A stretch of DNA of 64,000 nt, taken from assembly GCA_000151295.1 (NCBI GenBank), contig GG745352.1:239684-303683 (forward strand), written 5' to 3'. A program made the position numbers and the translations under genes. Of the stretch, positions 25,401-35,159 are shown in pieces. The stretch is from Allomyces macrogynus ATCC 38327 (lineage: Eukaryota; Blastocladiomycota; Blastocladiomycetes; Blastocladiales; Blastocladiaceae). Each line of letters opens with the position of its first letter. Positions within the stretch are counted from its first letter, which is position 1. The notes under the pieces were generated by a model, which ran no database searches, was not told the origin of the DNA, and was given only the letters and a program-made list of their open reading frames with translations.

Positions 25401-25784
25401 ACTGGCCCGCCGGTTGCGCAGCGACTGCATTGTCCGCGAACTACCCGATCCCATCAAGCTCGCCGGCCCCAAAGACGCACCGCTCGCGTATGACCTGGCA
25501 AGCGCGCTTAGTTCCGTGGCTGACGTCCGACACTGGAGAGCAGACTCCTGCTCCTGCTCACTTCCGGTATCGGCGTCCCGAGAGCCCGAATTGATCGCCT
25601 GCAGCACCTGAATGCGCTGCCGAGCGCGCTCGAGGGCGCGATGACCACCGGCCGGTGCAGAGGACGGTCCAGCGGCACGTTGGCTCGCGTTGCTGCCAGC
25701 TCGGCTGCGGCCAGCCGACTGGGTAGACAGGAAGGCGAGAGGGTCTTTTTCATCTTGCACCGGGTTGGTTGGATTGGTCCTCAT
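22455..25784 (-). CDS. CC2D2A: CC2D2A/MKS6-like transition-zone C2-domain protein, possibly disrupted
   Basis: Homologue of CC2D2A (MKS6), a ciliary transition-zone gate component. It starts at the ATG at 25784 (MRTNPTNPVQDEKDPLAFL). Low-complexity and helical stretches come first, then a coiled coil (REYILTLLASAHELCAHLAE). A C2 domain follows (RTATAEGPHPEWNSTLTLP, HINLFDEQTVDMLEDDRLRD). The diagnostic C-terminal module is clear: SDVHLWGTCDHFLALGAGDG, LVLGSAIPEGPTAHVMYF, FYGLSLVGCVIGPDKVW, WWNWPLCRVLQNLVATIEL and FPLQFAFTDED. The model is not clean. In-frame TAGs occur at 24893-24895, 24445-24447, 24247-24249 and 23200-23202, and a TAA at 24773-24775. The frame must shift by one base near 23203-23210 and again near 22.95 kb. 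Some stops may lie in introns (for example one from about 24.46 to 24.22 kb); the 23.2 kb shift does not look like an intron. Family is certain; intactness is not. Confidence 0.78.
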
Positions 25785-26164
25785 TTGTTCAGAGGTTTGC
25801 TTCGATCACGTCGTCGTCTCCATGATCAGCGAGAAAAAATGACCCTGTCCACAAAACTGATCGCGATCACGTGTGTGATTAATTTGTTTTGAAGGCGGCT
25901 TTACGTATATTCAATTTTCCTGCCAAAATGACCTTAGCGGTCCGCCCCGAACAACCCACAAGTCACAACCGCCTCTTGTGCGCCTCGCAAATTGATGGCC
26001 CCGCGATAGATTGCAACGGCCCCACCTCTCTCTCCACCAACTTGCTGCAGCTCGCTCGCGTCGCGCCTGACCCAGCTGTATTTCGCGCGTATCCGCGTCT
26101 TCGACTTCAACCTCCTCGTGTATTTGTTCAACTTTGCAGCCGTAAATCGACTCGACTATCAACC
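25785..26164. promoter_or_regulatory. Divergent intergenic region (CC2D2A-like / TMLH)
   Basis: 380 bp lie between two head-to-head ATGs. It is AT-richer near 25.84-25.92 kb, which fits a shared promoter. No motif is recognised with confidence. Confidence 0.45.
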
Positions 26165-27865
26165 ATGCACTCCATTGCCCGCACGCTCGTCGCGTCGGTC
26201 GTGCGTCGCGCCGTCACTCTCTCCGCTCGCGACGCGGCCGCGCAGCCAACTGCTCGCTTCTTGGCCACTGCGGCTACCGACGCCACGAAATTCACGACGG
26301 TTCAAGTGCCCATTGGGAAAGAATCCGTGACCTTGTGCGTTTTGGAGCTTATCGACGCGTTCATATTTTCGAACCCGATGCTCACTCGGTAAATGAATGC
26401 AGGCACTCGATTTGGCTGCGTGACCATTGCCGTTGTCCAGCGTGTTGGCACCCGGTCACGAAGCAGCGTCTTGTCGAGACGCAGACGGTGCGCATCCATC
26501 CTTCAAGGTTTCCCGAGCCTTGCGACGCGTCGATTGATGATTATCTGCTTTTCCCGGTTCGCGACCACAGATTCCAAAGGACCTGGCGGCCACGGACGTC
26601 AAACAGACCGACGCGCAAGTTCAGATCACATGTACGGTCAATCGCGCGTTTTCTCGTCATGGCCACGCTGACGTTTATTTCCTTCAACAGGGAAGGATGG
26701 GCACGTCTCGACGTTCGACAAGGCGTGGCTCAAGGACCACGCCTACGGCCAGACGGCGCAGCTCCGAGACCTCGAGGAAACCTACGAGCCGGCACTGTGG
26801 GGCTCCGAGATTGCGCAAAATCCGCCGTCGGTGCAGTACGACGAGGTGCCGCTTTCTTGTTTCTCGCTCGGGGGGTAGTTTGCGTGTGCGTGCTGCATCT
26901 GACCGTTTTCGCTTGCTCGCTGAGCCTCAGGTCATGGGCCCGTCCAGCGCCGGCCTTCGAAAATGGCTCGAAAACATTGTACGGCGTCCGTTTTCCCTCT
27001 CACGGTTACTCTGCTCCGCCGACGTGGTCGCTGACGCGGAATCACAACTTTGTAAACTAGGCCATCCACGGCTTCTCGTTTGTCAAGGGCGTTCCGGCAT
27101 CCGTGGAAAAGTCCAAGGAGCTCGTCAAGCGCATCACGTTCATTCGCGAGTCGCATTATGGCGGTTACTGGGACTTCACGCCCAACCTCGAGCACGGCGA
27201 CACGGCCTATACGTCGCTGGCCCTGCCCGCGCACACGGACACGACGTATTTCACTGACCCGGTCGGGTGCGCATCTTAACCACCCATTTTCTCTCACCGG
27301 TCTGCGCACAAGTGTGCTCACTTGAACGAATTTCCACCTACCTAGCCTGCAAATGTTCCACCTCCTCGAGCACCGCGGCACCGGCGGCGAATCCCTACTC
27401 GTCGACGGCTTCAAGGTCGCCGCTGAATTGCGCCGCCTGCACCCGGACGCCTACGAGATGCTCTCCACAACTAAAGTCGCCGCCCACTGTGCGGGCGACG
27501 CCGACACGTACATCTACCCGCACCCGCGGTACCACGCGCTGCTTAACCACGACGAGCGCGGCAAGCTCGTGCAGATTCGGTACAACAACAACGACCGGTC
27601 GGTCCTGAACCACTTGAGCTTTGACCAAGTCGCGGCCTACTACGACGCCCTGCAAAAGTGGCAGGCGATCGCGCACGAGCGCAAGGACCTCGAGTACTGG
27701 TTCCCGCTGGGGCCCGGCACGGTCGTTATTTTCGATAATTGGCGCGTCATGCATGCGCGCGCCGCGTTTACGGGGTATCGACGGTTGACGGGGTGCTACG
27801 TGAATGGCGACGATTGGCGGAGTCGGTTGCGCACGGTCGCGGGCGTGAACCGGAAAATGTGCTGA
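26165..27865 (+). CDS. TMLH: Trimethyllysine dioxygenase (carnitine biosynthesis)
   Basis: Mitochondrial Fe(II)/2-oxoglutarate dioxygenase converting N6-trimethyllysine to 3-hydroxy-trimethyllysine, the first step of carnitine synthesis. Seven exons fit in phase: 26165-26334, 26403-26487, 26571-26631, 26691-26845, 26931-26978, 27061-27266 and 27346-27865 (TGA), giving 414 residues, normal for the family. The N-terminus (MHSIARTLVASVVRRAV) looks like a mitochondrial presequence. SIWLRDHCRCPACWHP is the N-terminal zinc-site motif. The iron facial triad is visible as HTDTTYF (HxD) and the distal His in DNWRVMHARAAFTGYR. RYNNNDRS and GRxCGCY-like RRLTGCYVNGDD match TMLH better than gamma-butyrobetaine hydroxylase. 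The other homologue, BBOX1, lacks the GDTAYT/HTDTTYF/GTGG arrangement seen here. Confidence 0.93.
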
Positions 27866-27944
27866 TCGGTGTTGCGGTGGATTGGGGTTGTGTGTCGAGC
27901 GCGGCGTTGCGCCTTGAAATTGCAGACTCGCGCGGAATACGATT

Positions 27945-28600
27945 AGAGCATCTCCAGCGGTCAAGGGTTTTTCGGCTTTCCTGCTATTTTTGGTGCTGAC
28001 TAAAGCTTTTGCAACTCCACCGGTCTCCGGATTCCGCCAAAATCAACCCTTTCCAACAAACGGCAGACCGAAATCTGCTGGATAGCCTCCGCAGAAAGCC
28101 GAAAGGGTTTAGCAACCGGCAATCCACCACAAACCCACCACTTGACGTCAGAGACGACGATTTTCACTCTCCACCTCCACAAACAACTGAGGGCAACACA
28201 ATGGGTCATGCTAGAGAACACAGCGCACTTAGTTGCGCGCGGTTTCGACATCTAAATCTGCCGTGGCTGGCTGAAAGCGCTCGCCACGGGCGCTGTGAGC
28301 TCCCCTGTGGCCCACCTTCTCCACCGCGGCGAGCCTGGCATCACAAGAGTCGACTGCAACGTGTTGAAGGACGGTGTGGCCGGCGTCGTCGTCGTGGTGG
28401 TCGCCACCGTTGTGACTACGCTGTTGACAACAGCGTCTGTCAGGTAGATCATAAAAACGTGATTAAAACCGGGAAGGGTGGCGAAACCAGTGGAGTTGAT
28501 TTTCGCTTTTCGGCAATTTTTTACCCAAAGCCGAGAAGGGGTTTTCAGAAAAGGAGATGACCCTTGAGCCATGCATGGGTCCTTCAAAAGGTGACAAAAA
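27945..28600. repeat. MITE-like segment with imperfect terminal inverted repeats
   Basis: After the TMLH stop the sequence becomes AT-richer and loses coding character. The left end (GAGCATCTCCAGCGGTCAAGGG, about 27.95 kb) and the right end read on the minus strand (CTCAAGGGTCATCTCC, about 28.57 kb) share the CAAGGG core. Internal arms also match: CAACTCCACCGGT near 28.01 kb and, inverted, CAACTCCACTGGTTTCG near 28.49 kb. The arms are interrupted and imperfect. No transposase ORF is present. A non-autonomous DNA element is the best reading; a decayed unrelated repeat is possible. Confidence 0.4.
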
Positions 28601-28641
28601 GAATGGATTCCATGATGAAGAACAACTACCCATCGCACAAA

Positions 28642-29835
28642 CTACAAAACCAACTCCTTTCCTCGCGGGTCGTCGCGAAACGCGCGCAAGAGCTCTCGCC
28701 CCTCCTTCTCGGTGACAAACGGGCACGCGCGGGCGTTCACGTACCGCACCGACGGCGACCTTGCACACGCCCGCAGCACATCGGCCGTGACCGCTGTCAG
28801 GTCGACGTCCAAGGCCGCCAAATGCACGTTCCCATCAACCGCAATCAAACCGTGGCCCTCAATCATGACGCATCCAGTCACGCACAACCGACGGAGCCGC
28901 GGCAAATGCACAGCCAAACACGCCAGCCCAGCGTCTGTGACCCGCTCACAGAACGCGATATCGAGCGCCTCGAGCCGCGGACAGAGGGTCGCTGCGAGAT
29001 CGTGCAGCGTCGCATCATTCGTTCCCGTCGTGTGCGCGAGCGACAGCGACCGCAAGTGCGCAACAGGAGCACGTAGCGAGGCGCGGAGCTGCTGCGCCGG
29101 GAAAAAATGGGGCGCGCGGTCGAGCCGCAGGTAGACAAGGTCGAGCGCGTCGTTGGCAGCGAGCGGAGCGAGGGTGCGGATCCAGGTCGTGCTCAGGTCG
29201 AGGTCGCGGACCCATCGCAAGGGTGGCGCCGGTGCAGCATCGGGCGAAGCGAGTGTCGACGGGAAAAACGCCGAGAAGCGGGTTGTGACCAGGACCTGCA
29301 GTCGGTCGTCGTCAACGAGCTGCCCGAGAGCACCGAGGTCGACACGGAAATGCCGTTGAACAACTAGTGGGTGCCGAGAAACGGCGTCGAGGGCCGGGCA
29401 GGCTCGCCCCGCGGCGAGAAGTGAGGCGGGCAAGCAGAACAGGGCAATTTGGAGCAGCGTTTCGGTGGGCAAGGCAGTCCACGGGCAATTACGAGCGCAC
29501 TGGTGACGGCAACGAGCACGTCGTGGTCCTTGGTGGTCAATTCCTTCCGAGCGTGCGTGATGGTTGCGGCCGTCTTCCTGCCTCGTTTGGTCGCCACCGT
29601 GACAAGGCCGGAGCGGGCACATTGAATGACAGAACGACGTGGTCGTCAAGGGTCGTTGCACGGTCGCCTTTCCATAATCTCGGGACGCGTGGTGGTGAAA
29701 AGGCGGCAGCTGGAGCGACTTGTCGTCGGAAAAATGGTCCAGCTTGCTGGGCGACGTGCTGAGGACCGGGGAAGTGAGCGACGGCAGCGACAGACCGTCG
29801 GCAAAGCTTGGTCGTGGCGGAAGCTTAATGTGCAT
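28642..29835 (-). CDS. F-box / leucine-rich repeat protein (FBXL/AMN1-like)
   Basis: Probable SCF ubiquitin-ligase substrate receptor. The F-box is clear (WTALPTETLLQIALFCLPAS, then ACPALDAVSRHPLV). LRR units follow: WVRDLDLSTTWIRTLAPL, LRSLSLAHTTGTNDATLHDL, CPRLEALDIAFCERVTDAGL and LPRLRRLCVTGCVMIEGHGL. The cysteine-containing LRR type is that of FBXL/AMN1 proteins. The open frame starts at an ATG at 29835, but the roughly 110 residues before the F-box are uncharacteristic and may be an intron or 5' UTR (a GT...AG segment could remove about 29.62-29.5 kb). It ends with TAG at 28642-28644; the frame stays open beyond it into the repeat-like segment. Substrate unknown. Confidence 0.72.
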   Translation of the reverse strand: MHIKLPPRPSFADGLSLPSLTSPVLSTSPSKLDHFSDDKSLQLPPFHHHASRDYGKATVQRPLTTTSFCHSMCPLRPCHGGDQTRQEDGRNHHARSEGIDHQGPRRARCRHQCARNCPWTALPTETLLQIALFCLPASLLAAGRACPALDAVSRHPLVVQRHFRVDLGALGQLVDDDRLQVLVTTRFSAFFPSTLASPDAAPAPPLRWVRDLDLSTTWIRTLAPLAANDALDLVYLRLDRAPHFFPAQQLRASLRAPVAHLRSLSLAHTTGTNDATLHDLAATLCPRLEALDIAFCERVTDAGLACLAVHLPRLRRLCVTGCVMIEGHGLIAVDGNVHLAALDVDLTAVTADVLRACARSPSVRYVNARACPFVTEKEGRELLRAFRDDPRGKELVL

Positions 29836-30066
29836 CGTGGTTGGTCGGAATTGTTTGCGTGTTGCTCGCAGTTGGGCCGCTGTTATCGGAGAGCAAGGAG
29901 AAGCGATGCATGTTGTGTGTCGCGCGGTGCTGGTTGGTAACGGTTGTGTTTGTGGCTAGCTATTGGCACATCACACATCCACCATGCCACCTTCGCCGTG
30001 CTCGCTGATCGTCGGCTTTCAACTTGCATTCCATCGCTTCCGTCCCAGTTGTTGCAATCCTCAAGC
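29836..30066. other. Gap between divergent F-box genes
   Basis: Sequence between the minus-strand F-box/LRR start and a plus-strand F-box-like start. No feature recognised. Confidence 0.4.
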
Positions 30067-30230
30067 ATGGCAAACAAACAATCTTCAGGCACATTGTCGG
30101 CGCTCAACAGCCTGCCATTTGGCGTCCTCGAAAATATTGCCTCTTGCTGACGTGTTTTGTCCCTGTCGCTCAGAGTTTCGTCACAGCAATCGTCAACGCG
30201 CACATTTTGACCAGGTTTTGAGGGCGCGCA
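30067..30230 (+). pseudogene. F-box-like N-terminal fragment
   Basis: An ATG at 30067 opens a 27-codon frame with SALNSLPFGVLENIAS, the typical first helix of an F-box. It stops at TGA. A few dozen bases later, in another frame, FVTAIVNAHILTRF resembles the second half of an F-box. The two parts are too close for an intron of the size usual here, so I read this as a decayed copy. It may belong with the LRR pieces at 31.3-33.1 kb. Confidence 0.4.
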
Positions 30231-30237
30231 ACAAGTT

Positions 30238-30297
30238 CTGCCTGCTGTGGACGTGATGCTGACTGGGATCGAGTGAGGCCTGGGGGATGGGGGTTTG
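30238..30297. repeat. Inverted repeat, left arm
   Basis: About 50 bp from TGTGGACG through CTGACTGGGAT and GGCCTGGGGGATGGGG to TTTGCT. It recurs inverted at about 31231-31290 with only a few differences. The arms enclose about 0.93 kb. Confidence 0.7.
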
Positions 30298-31230
30298 CTT
30301 CGACTTTGACTGTGGCAAATATACTTGTTCTGTTGTGTGTTTCGCGCTGGAGTCACTGCCTTCTACCTCCTGAAATGACTCTTGTCCCTACACAGCGTTC
30401 CAACGCCTGCTAGGCGAGCGAGGTCAGACTGACTGGGCAAAAGCACCACGCGCACGTCCAAAGGGGCCACAATCGCGTCTGGCCTTCCTTGGCGTGGGCA
30501 CCAGCTCTTGTGGTCCAGTCTGCCTTACCCGCTTACTAAGACAGGCGGACTGAGAAACCGACAGAAAGAGCACAAAAGCTCACAAAACCGGCAAAAGGTC
30601 ACAAAGCACAAAGAAAACCAAGAAGATTGCGCGAGGCGCAAAACAGAAAACGGTGGAAATGTAAGCCACAGGGGGTGAGGCGGATCATACTTGGATCACA
30701 GTCCCAGAAACCGGAAACTGCGTGTGAACCAAGGGCGACCACGTCACTACCACACCGCCCAGGTCTCGCTCGCGAAACAGCTGTCCCCTCTGATGACAGG
30801 TACACGCAGGCCTGTTGTCTCTTTCTGTTGGCGCGACGTTTGAAGTACGACCACAACGCGCACGCCTTTGCACAAAGCGAGAAAGACGGACCGCATCGTT
30901 CTGCATGATCAGTGCACCAGGGAACGATTTGCAGGAGGGTTTGACGGGTGGAGACACTTTTGTGAGCTATCTGTGGTGTTTCATTTAGGTTCGCTCCCGC
31001 CTCCAGGCCGTTTGTGCACTGCTAGCTTTGCAGCGAAACAGGACACTTACGATCACCTGTGCCTCTTGCTGAGCCTGGGCTTCCCCTGCCCTTCTCCTCT
31101 GCTTGTTTTGTGTCAGCACCTTGCCCCTGAAGCCATTTGTGTCCCCACAGCGTGACACTGCCCTGCAGTTACCAGTGATCTCAAGTGCAGTCTAACAAGA
31201 GGAAGAGGAGGATGGGGTGGGGAAATCCAG

Positions 31231-31290
31231 GAGCAAAGACCCCATCCCCCAGGCCTGACTCAATCCCAGTCAGCGCCGCGTCCACAACGT
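31231..31290. repeat. Inverted repeat, right arm
   Basis: Reverse complement of the arm at 30238-30297: CCCATCCCCCAGGCCTGA and ATCCCAGTCAG are easily seen. The segment between the arms contains no transposase-like ORF. Confidence 0.7.
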
Positions 31291-31291
31291 T

Positions 31292-32026
31292 GTGCTTCAT
31301 GCATTGCCATGCACAGGGCTCACAACTTTGGACCTGGGTCTCTTTCTGCAGCATGACAGTACGGAAATCCTTGAACAACTTGCAGCAAGCTTTCCCACCT
31401 CGGTTCAATCGCTATCTGTGCTTCTTGGTGGCACAAACCTCAATGACAATGACAATGAGGATGACATTGGTCATGAAATTGATCCATACTGTATCAAACT
31501 TCTCACTGTGTGGTTACCACATGCCACTCACTCACTCAACGTTCAGCTCCTTTCCTCACGGACAAGTGCAGTGGCAGCAACACTGCCAGTGATTGCGCCA
31601 CTGCAACAGCTAAAGGTCTGCACGCATGGTGATCCGCTTGCAGATCTCACACCAATGCTTGGGCGGCTTCCTGCATTGCTCAAGCGTCTTGAGTTATCCT
31701 CGTGAGAACTTGGAGAGACTCGGCCATACGTTCTTGCTGTGCTGGTCCGATACATCCCATAGCAGCTTGTGACACTGTCACTCACATGTTGCTGGCTTTC
31801 TGTTACAGAAATTGATGTGCTCAATGGTCGCTGGCCCCAAACGCTGTGTGAACTCAATCTTCATGGAAATGATATTCCACGCGCACCTGTGACTCTCCCA
31901 GCTACTCTCTGTTTGCTTCAACTTGGGGACAACAAGGAACTGTCTGATCAGGGTGCACCAGGTTGGGTCTCCCTGCTGCTGGAACGTCTCCAGGTGCTCA
32001 ATGTCACTGAGACCTGGCTTGAATGA
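31292..32026 (+). pseudogene. LRR-rich gene or decayed F-box/LRR copy
   Basis: Two open segments in the same frame. One, 31292-31705, contains TTLDLGLFLQHDSTEILEQL and LPALLKRLELSS. The other, 31769-32026, contains WPQTLCELNLHGNDIP, LPATLCLLQLGDNKEL and LERLQVLNVTETWLE. Both show LRR periodicity. A GTGAGA...ACAG segment between them looks like an intron, but splicing it puts the second part out of frame. Either the border is elsewhere or the gene is broken. No F-box is attached. It could be the 3' part of the fragment at 30067. Confidence 0.42.
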
Positions 32027-32661
32027 AACTTTGTCCGGGTGATGCTTGACTGGGGGTACCTTCAGTCATCATGGCAGCGCGTGTGTGTTGTAATTGCTGG
32101 CTCATCACTGGCTCATGACTGAGCTTTGGCGGACCAGCTGCAAGTGTGTTTCGATGTGCACTGCAGTGGAGATGCGGCTGGATTGTAATTAACCTGGCTG
32201 TGATCGAAACGTGGGGTTTGCTGTAAAGTTGCCAATCGGGTTGTGTTGGTGTTCAACATGCAGTTTGTACGCCTCCATGCCTTGATTTGGACGTGTCAGT
32301 CGTTAAGTCTGAACCATCGGCAGCACCTCCCTCCCATTGACGCATATCTTGAGGCAGTCTTGTAAAAAGTGGGCCCACAAGGCGATTTTGTCAACATGAT
32401 GCAGGGTCATGGAAGTCGTCTTATGGTTGGTCCTGTTGTTGCATGGCCACAACTGTGAGCTGACTTCATACTCGAATTTCAATGACCCTGTTGTGTGTCA
32501 AGATGGTGGACGCTGCTTCTCGTTCCTTTACGCCAGCGGCTGTATGACGCAATTTCGAACATGATGGATATTGCACCCAACTCCCAATCACTTTTCTCCC
32601 TTGGAAGCAGCCGGCGTTTAATCCGTGGTCGGTCCTCGCCCTGGTCCTCCAATACAGTCGC

Positions 32662-33114
32662 ATGCCCGCAAACGTGGAGGCATCCAACGATGTCTTTGCG
32701 CGCGGCCTCCCACCACGCTTGCGCTCTCTCTACTTGAGGTATGCGTTTCGATCCAACAGCTCATCTCCCCAAGAACAGGCAGTGGTGTTGCTGGACTTGT
32801 TTTCCCACCTTCCCTCCACGCTCGTCTCGCTGCGCATTCAATATGATTTCCCGCACGCTCTTCCGGAACTTGATGCGACGGCTCTTGCCAACATGCGTGT
32901 GACTGGGCTGCACACTTCTGCCAGTCATAAACCGTCGTGGTTGCGCGCGTTGGCCATGCGAAATCTACTGGGAGCTGCACCATCCCGTTCAGGACCCCAC
33001 TTTGACGTGGATTGCGGCTGGTCCATGGGGCTTGGCGGCAGGCGATCGGGGCGGCGCGCACTCGTTGGCCGTGCAGTGGGTTCTGCATCATCGCGTGTGT
33101 TTCGCGGTGTGTGA
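32662..33114 (+). pseudogene. LRR-like fragment
   Basis: An open frame with LRR-like spacing: LPPRLRSLYLRYAFRSN, LPSTLVSLRIQYDFPH and LDATALANMRVTGLH. After about residue 95 the composition turns Gly/Arg/Ser-rich and looks non-coding, so only the first 280 bp are credible. No start context or F-box is seen. It is likely a third relic of the same family. Confidence 0.35.
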
Positions 33115-33487
33115 AGCGCTCGAAGAAACGGATCAAGAGATTGTCGAGAGGCTGTAGGCCAGGGTTAATGTGGTAGCGGATTGAGGACCGGTCGATGCGC
33201 CGTCCGTACGTGGCGGCGAACCTGCACTGAGCTGCGCACCCGTCGCCGCTCGTGGGACTCGTGTGGACAGCGGGTGCAGGTTGCCGGGCAGGTGTGTTGA
33301 GCAGATGTGGTGGCTTGGTGAAGGGCAGCCGTGCCTCATGTTGACGCGAGTATTATTTCTACGAGAGACCCGGTTTGAGTGATCCGAAGCGTCAGAACCA
33401 GATGGAGCAGAAACGTATATTCACAAAATCCGGCCGTCGCGGACCGGACCAGCCCTCTTGCGACCACGACATGCCGCGACACCTCAC
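33115..33487. other. Intergenic
   Basis: Gap between the last LRR fragment and the 3' end of the proteasome gene. No ORF or RNA gene recognised. Confidence 0.5.
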
Positions 33488-34311
33488 CTAATCCTCCATC
33501 TCGTCCGGGTTCAGCGCAGCCTGCGCAAACGCGTTGGCCTCCTGCGCCAAATCGGCGGGCACAATGGCGTGCTTGTTGTTCGACTCGGCGCAGACCCAGC
33601 TGAGCTCGAGCTCAAAGTCCTTGTCCTTGGCCTCGTCGTGGACCAAGTGCAGGATCCGTGCGGCCTCCTTGACGGCCTCGCGGCAAGTCAGTTCGTCGAG
33701 CTTGAGTTTTTCAATCTCGGTCTTGGCAACTTGCTTGCCCTTGCCAATGGCGACGCCACGGTACCCAAAGTAGATACCCGACGGGTCGATCATGTAGAGG
33801 ACCGGACCGTCCTTGTCGACGGTGCCGAGAATCGCCGAGGAGCCGAACGGGCGCACCGACGAGTAGAGTGTGTAGGCTTGGACGTACATGGCGAGGCGGT
33901 CGGCGAGAGCCTATTGGAGTGATTGGGTCAGCGTTCTTCGCCCATTCAATAGGCAAGCGCGTCAAGTAGTCGCGAAATTACCTTGCCGGCAATCGCCTCC
34001 TTGTAGGTAGACCGCCAGTTGTAGGCCTCTTCGCGCGCGCGGTTCACGAGCTGGCGACCGTCAGCGAGCAGACCGGCCGTGGCCACACCGACGTGGAAGT
34101 CGACCGTCTGCGTGCGCTTGTTGCTGCCGGGCACGAGCAGCTTGGAAGGCACAAGTTTCTCAATGGCGAGCACGACGCCGTCCTTGCAGCGAATGCCAAT
34201 GGCAGTGCCCGAGTTGTCAACGGCCTTGTTGGCGTACTCGACCTGGAAGATGCGGCCGTCGGGCGAGTAGGTCGACGACGACAGGTCGTAGCCGGTGCCG
34301 ATCGAGGTCAT
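33488..34311 (-). CDS. PSMA3: 20S proteasome subunit alpha type-3 (alpha7)
   Basis: Structural subunit of the outer alpha ring of the 20S proteasome (PSMA3; yeast Pre10). Two exons: 34311-33982 and 33910-33488, joined by a 71-bp intron with GTAATT donor. It encodes 250 residues, the usual size. The N-terminus [20 protein letters not shown] then [19 protein letters not shown] is the alpha-type signature. [33 protein letters not shown] and FELELSWVC match alpha7. The stop is TAG, after an acidic tip (NPDEMED), as in other alpha7 proteins. This supports TAG working as a stop here. Divergent from PTR2. Confidence 0.95.
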
Positions 34312-35159
34312 GGTCGCGGTCGGTGGTGCTAAGGGCGCGTCTTGGTGGTTGTGGTGCTGATTTGCGTCACGGCCGCGCGGGTGCAGACGGCACGGAAGCG
34401 GGTGGCACGGGCGTGGACGGCGTGCAGCGTGCTGGCGGTGCGTTGGTCGGCGTTGTGGTGGCCGGCGGCTCGTCGTGGAATCGGTCGCGATGGTGGTTCG
34501 TGATCCTCTTCGGCTGGCCAAGACGACGCGTGTTGCTTTGGCGTGACTCGCCTGTCGGCCCCATCGCTCCCAGGGCCGTGCGGTGGACAAGAGCACGTGC
34601 GGCGATTGACGCACGGCTGCCCTCGGCTCGCCTCGCATCACGCGTCGTGGCGCAGCAACCTGACCGGGTCACGCGGCGCTCAGGCGGACTTTCCGAGAGA
34701 CATTTTCCTGAAACGAGAGAACGCGTCAGCAATATCACCCGAAAGTAATAAAAAGGCCGCTGGCCCGACATCGCATCGCGGAAATGACGTCCTCCCACCG
34801 TGGCCGCCGTGTCCTCAGCTCCAGCAAATTCGAGTACGACCAGCATCAACTGCAACCTCCCCGCACCACAAGCTCTCGACCGCGACGACGCTGCCGGACA
34901 GCGCCGCGACGACGACCAACCAACCAAGTTGTTCACCAGCTCAGCCCACGCAAGCACGTCTTTGCCGAGAGCAGCAGCAAGCAAACGGCAAGCACGCAAC
35001 TGCCCCTCAAGAAAGTACCGGTGGATCTGCCCAACCAGACTTCCTTTTTTCCAGACGACCCGACAACCTCGAGCCCGACCTGCTCCTGTGCTCTCTCCAT
35101 CTCTCCCAAGCGCGCCCGCTCGACAACCTCGTGTGTGCGCCCTCTCCACCGGCGCTGCC
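34312..35159. promoter_or_regulatory. Divergent intergenic region (PSMA3 / PTR2)
   Basis: About 850 bp between head-to-head starts. Long open frames exist on both strands, but they are Ser/Arg/Pro-rich by composition and resemble nothing. A CT-rich stretch precedes the transporter ATG. I searched by eye for the yeast proteasome control element GGTGGCAAA and did not find it. Confidence 0.45.

Noticed and set aside
28252..28638. Extension of the F-box/LRR protein past its TAG by about 129 codons
   Set aside because: The open frame lies in the MITE-like segment, has a run of Thr and no LRR pattern. It is open by chance.
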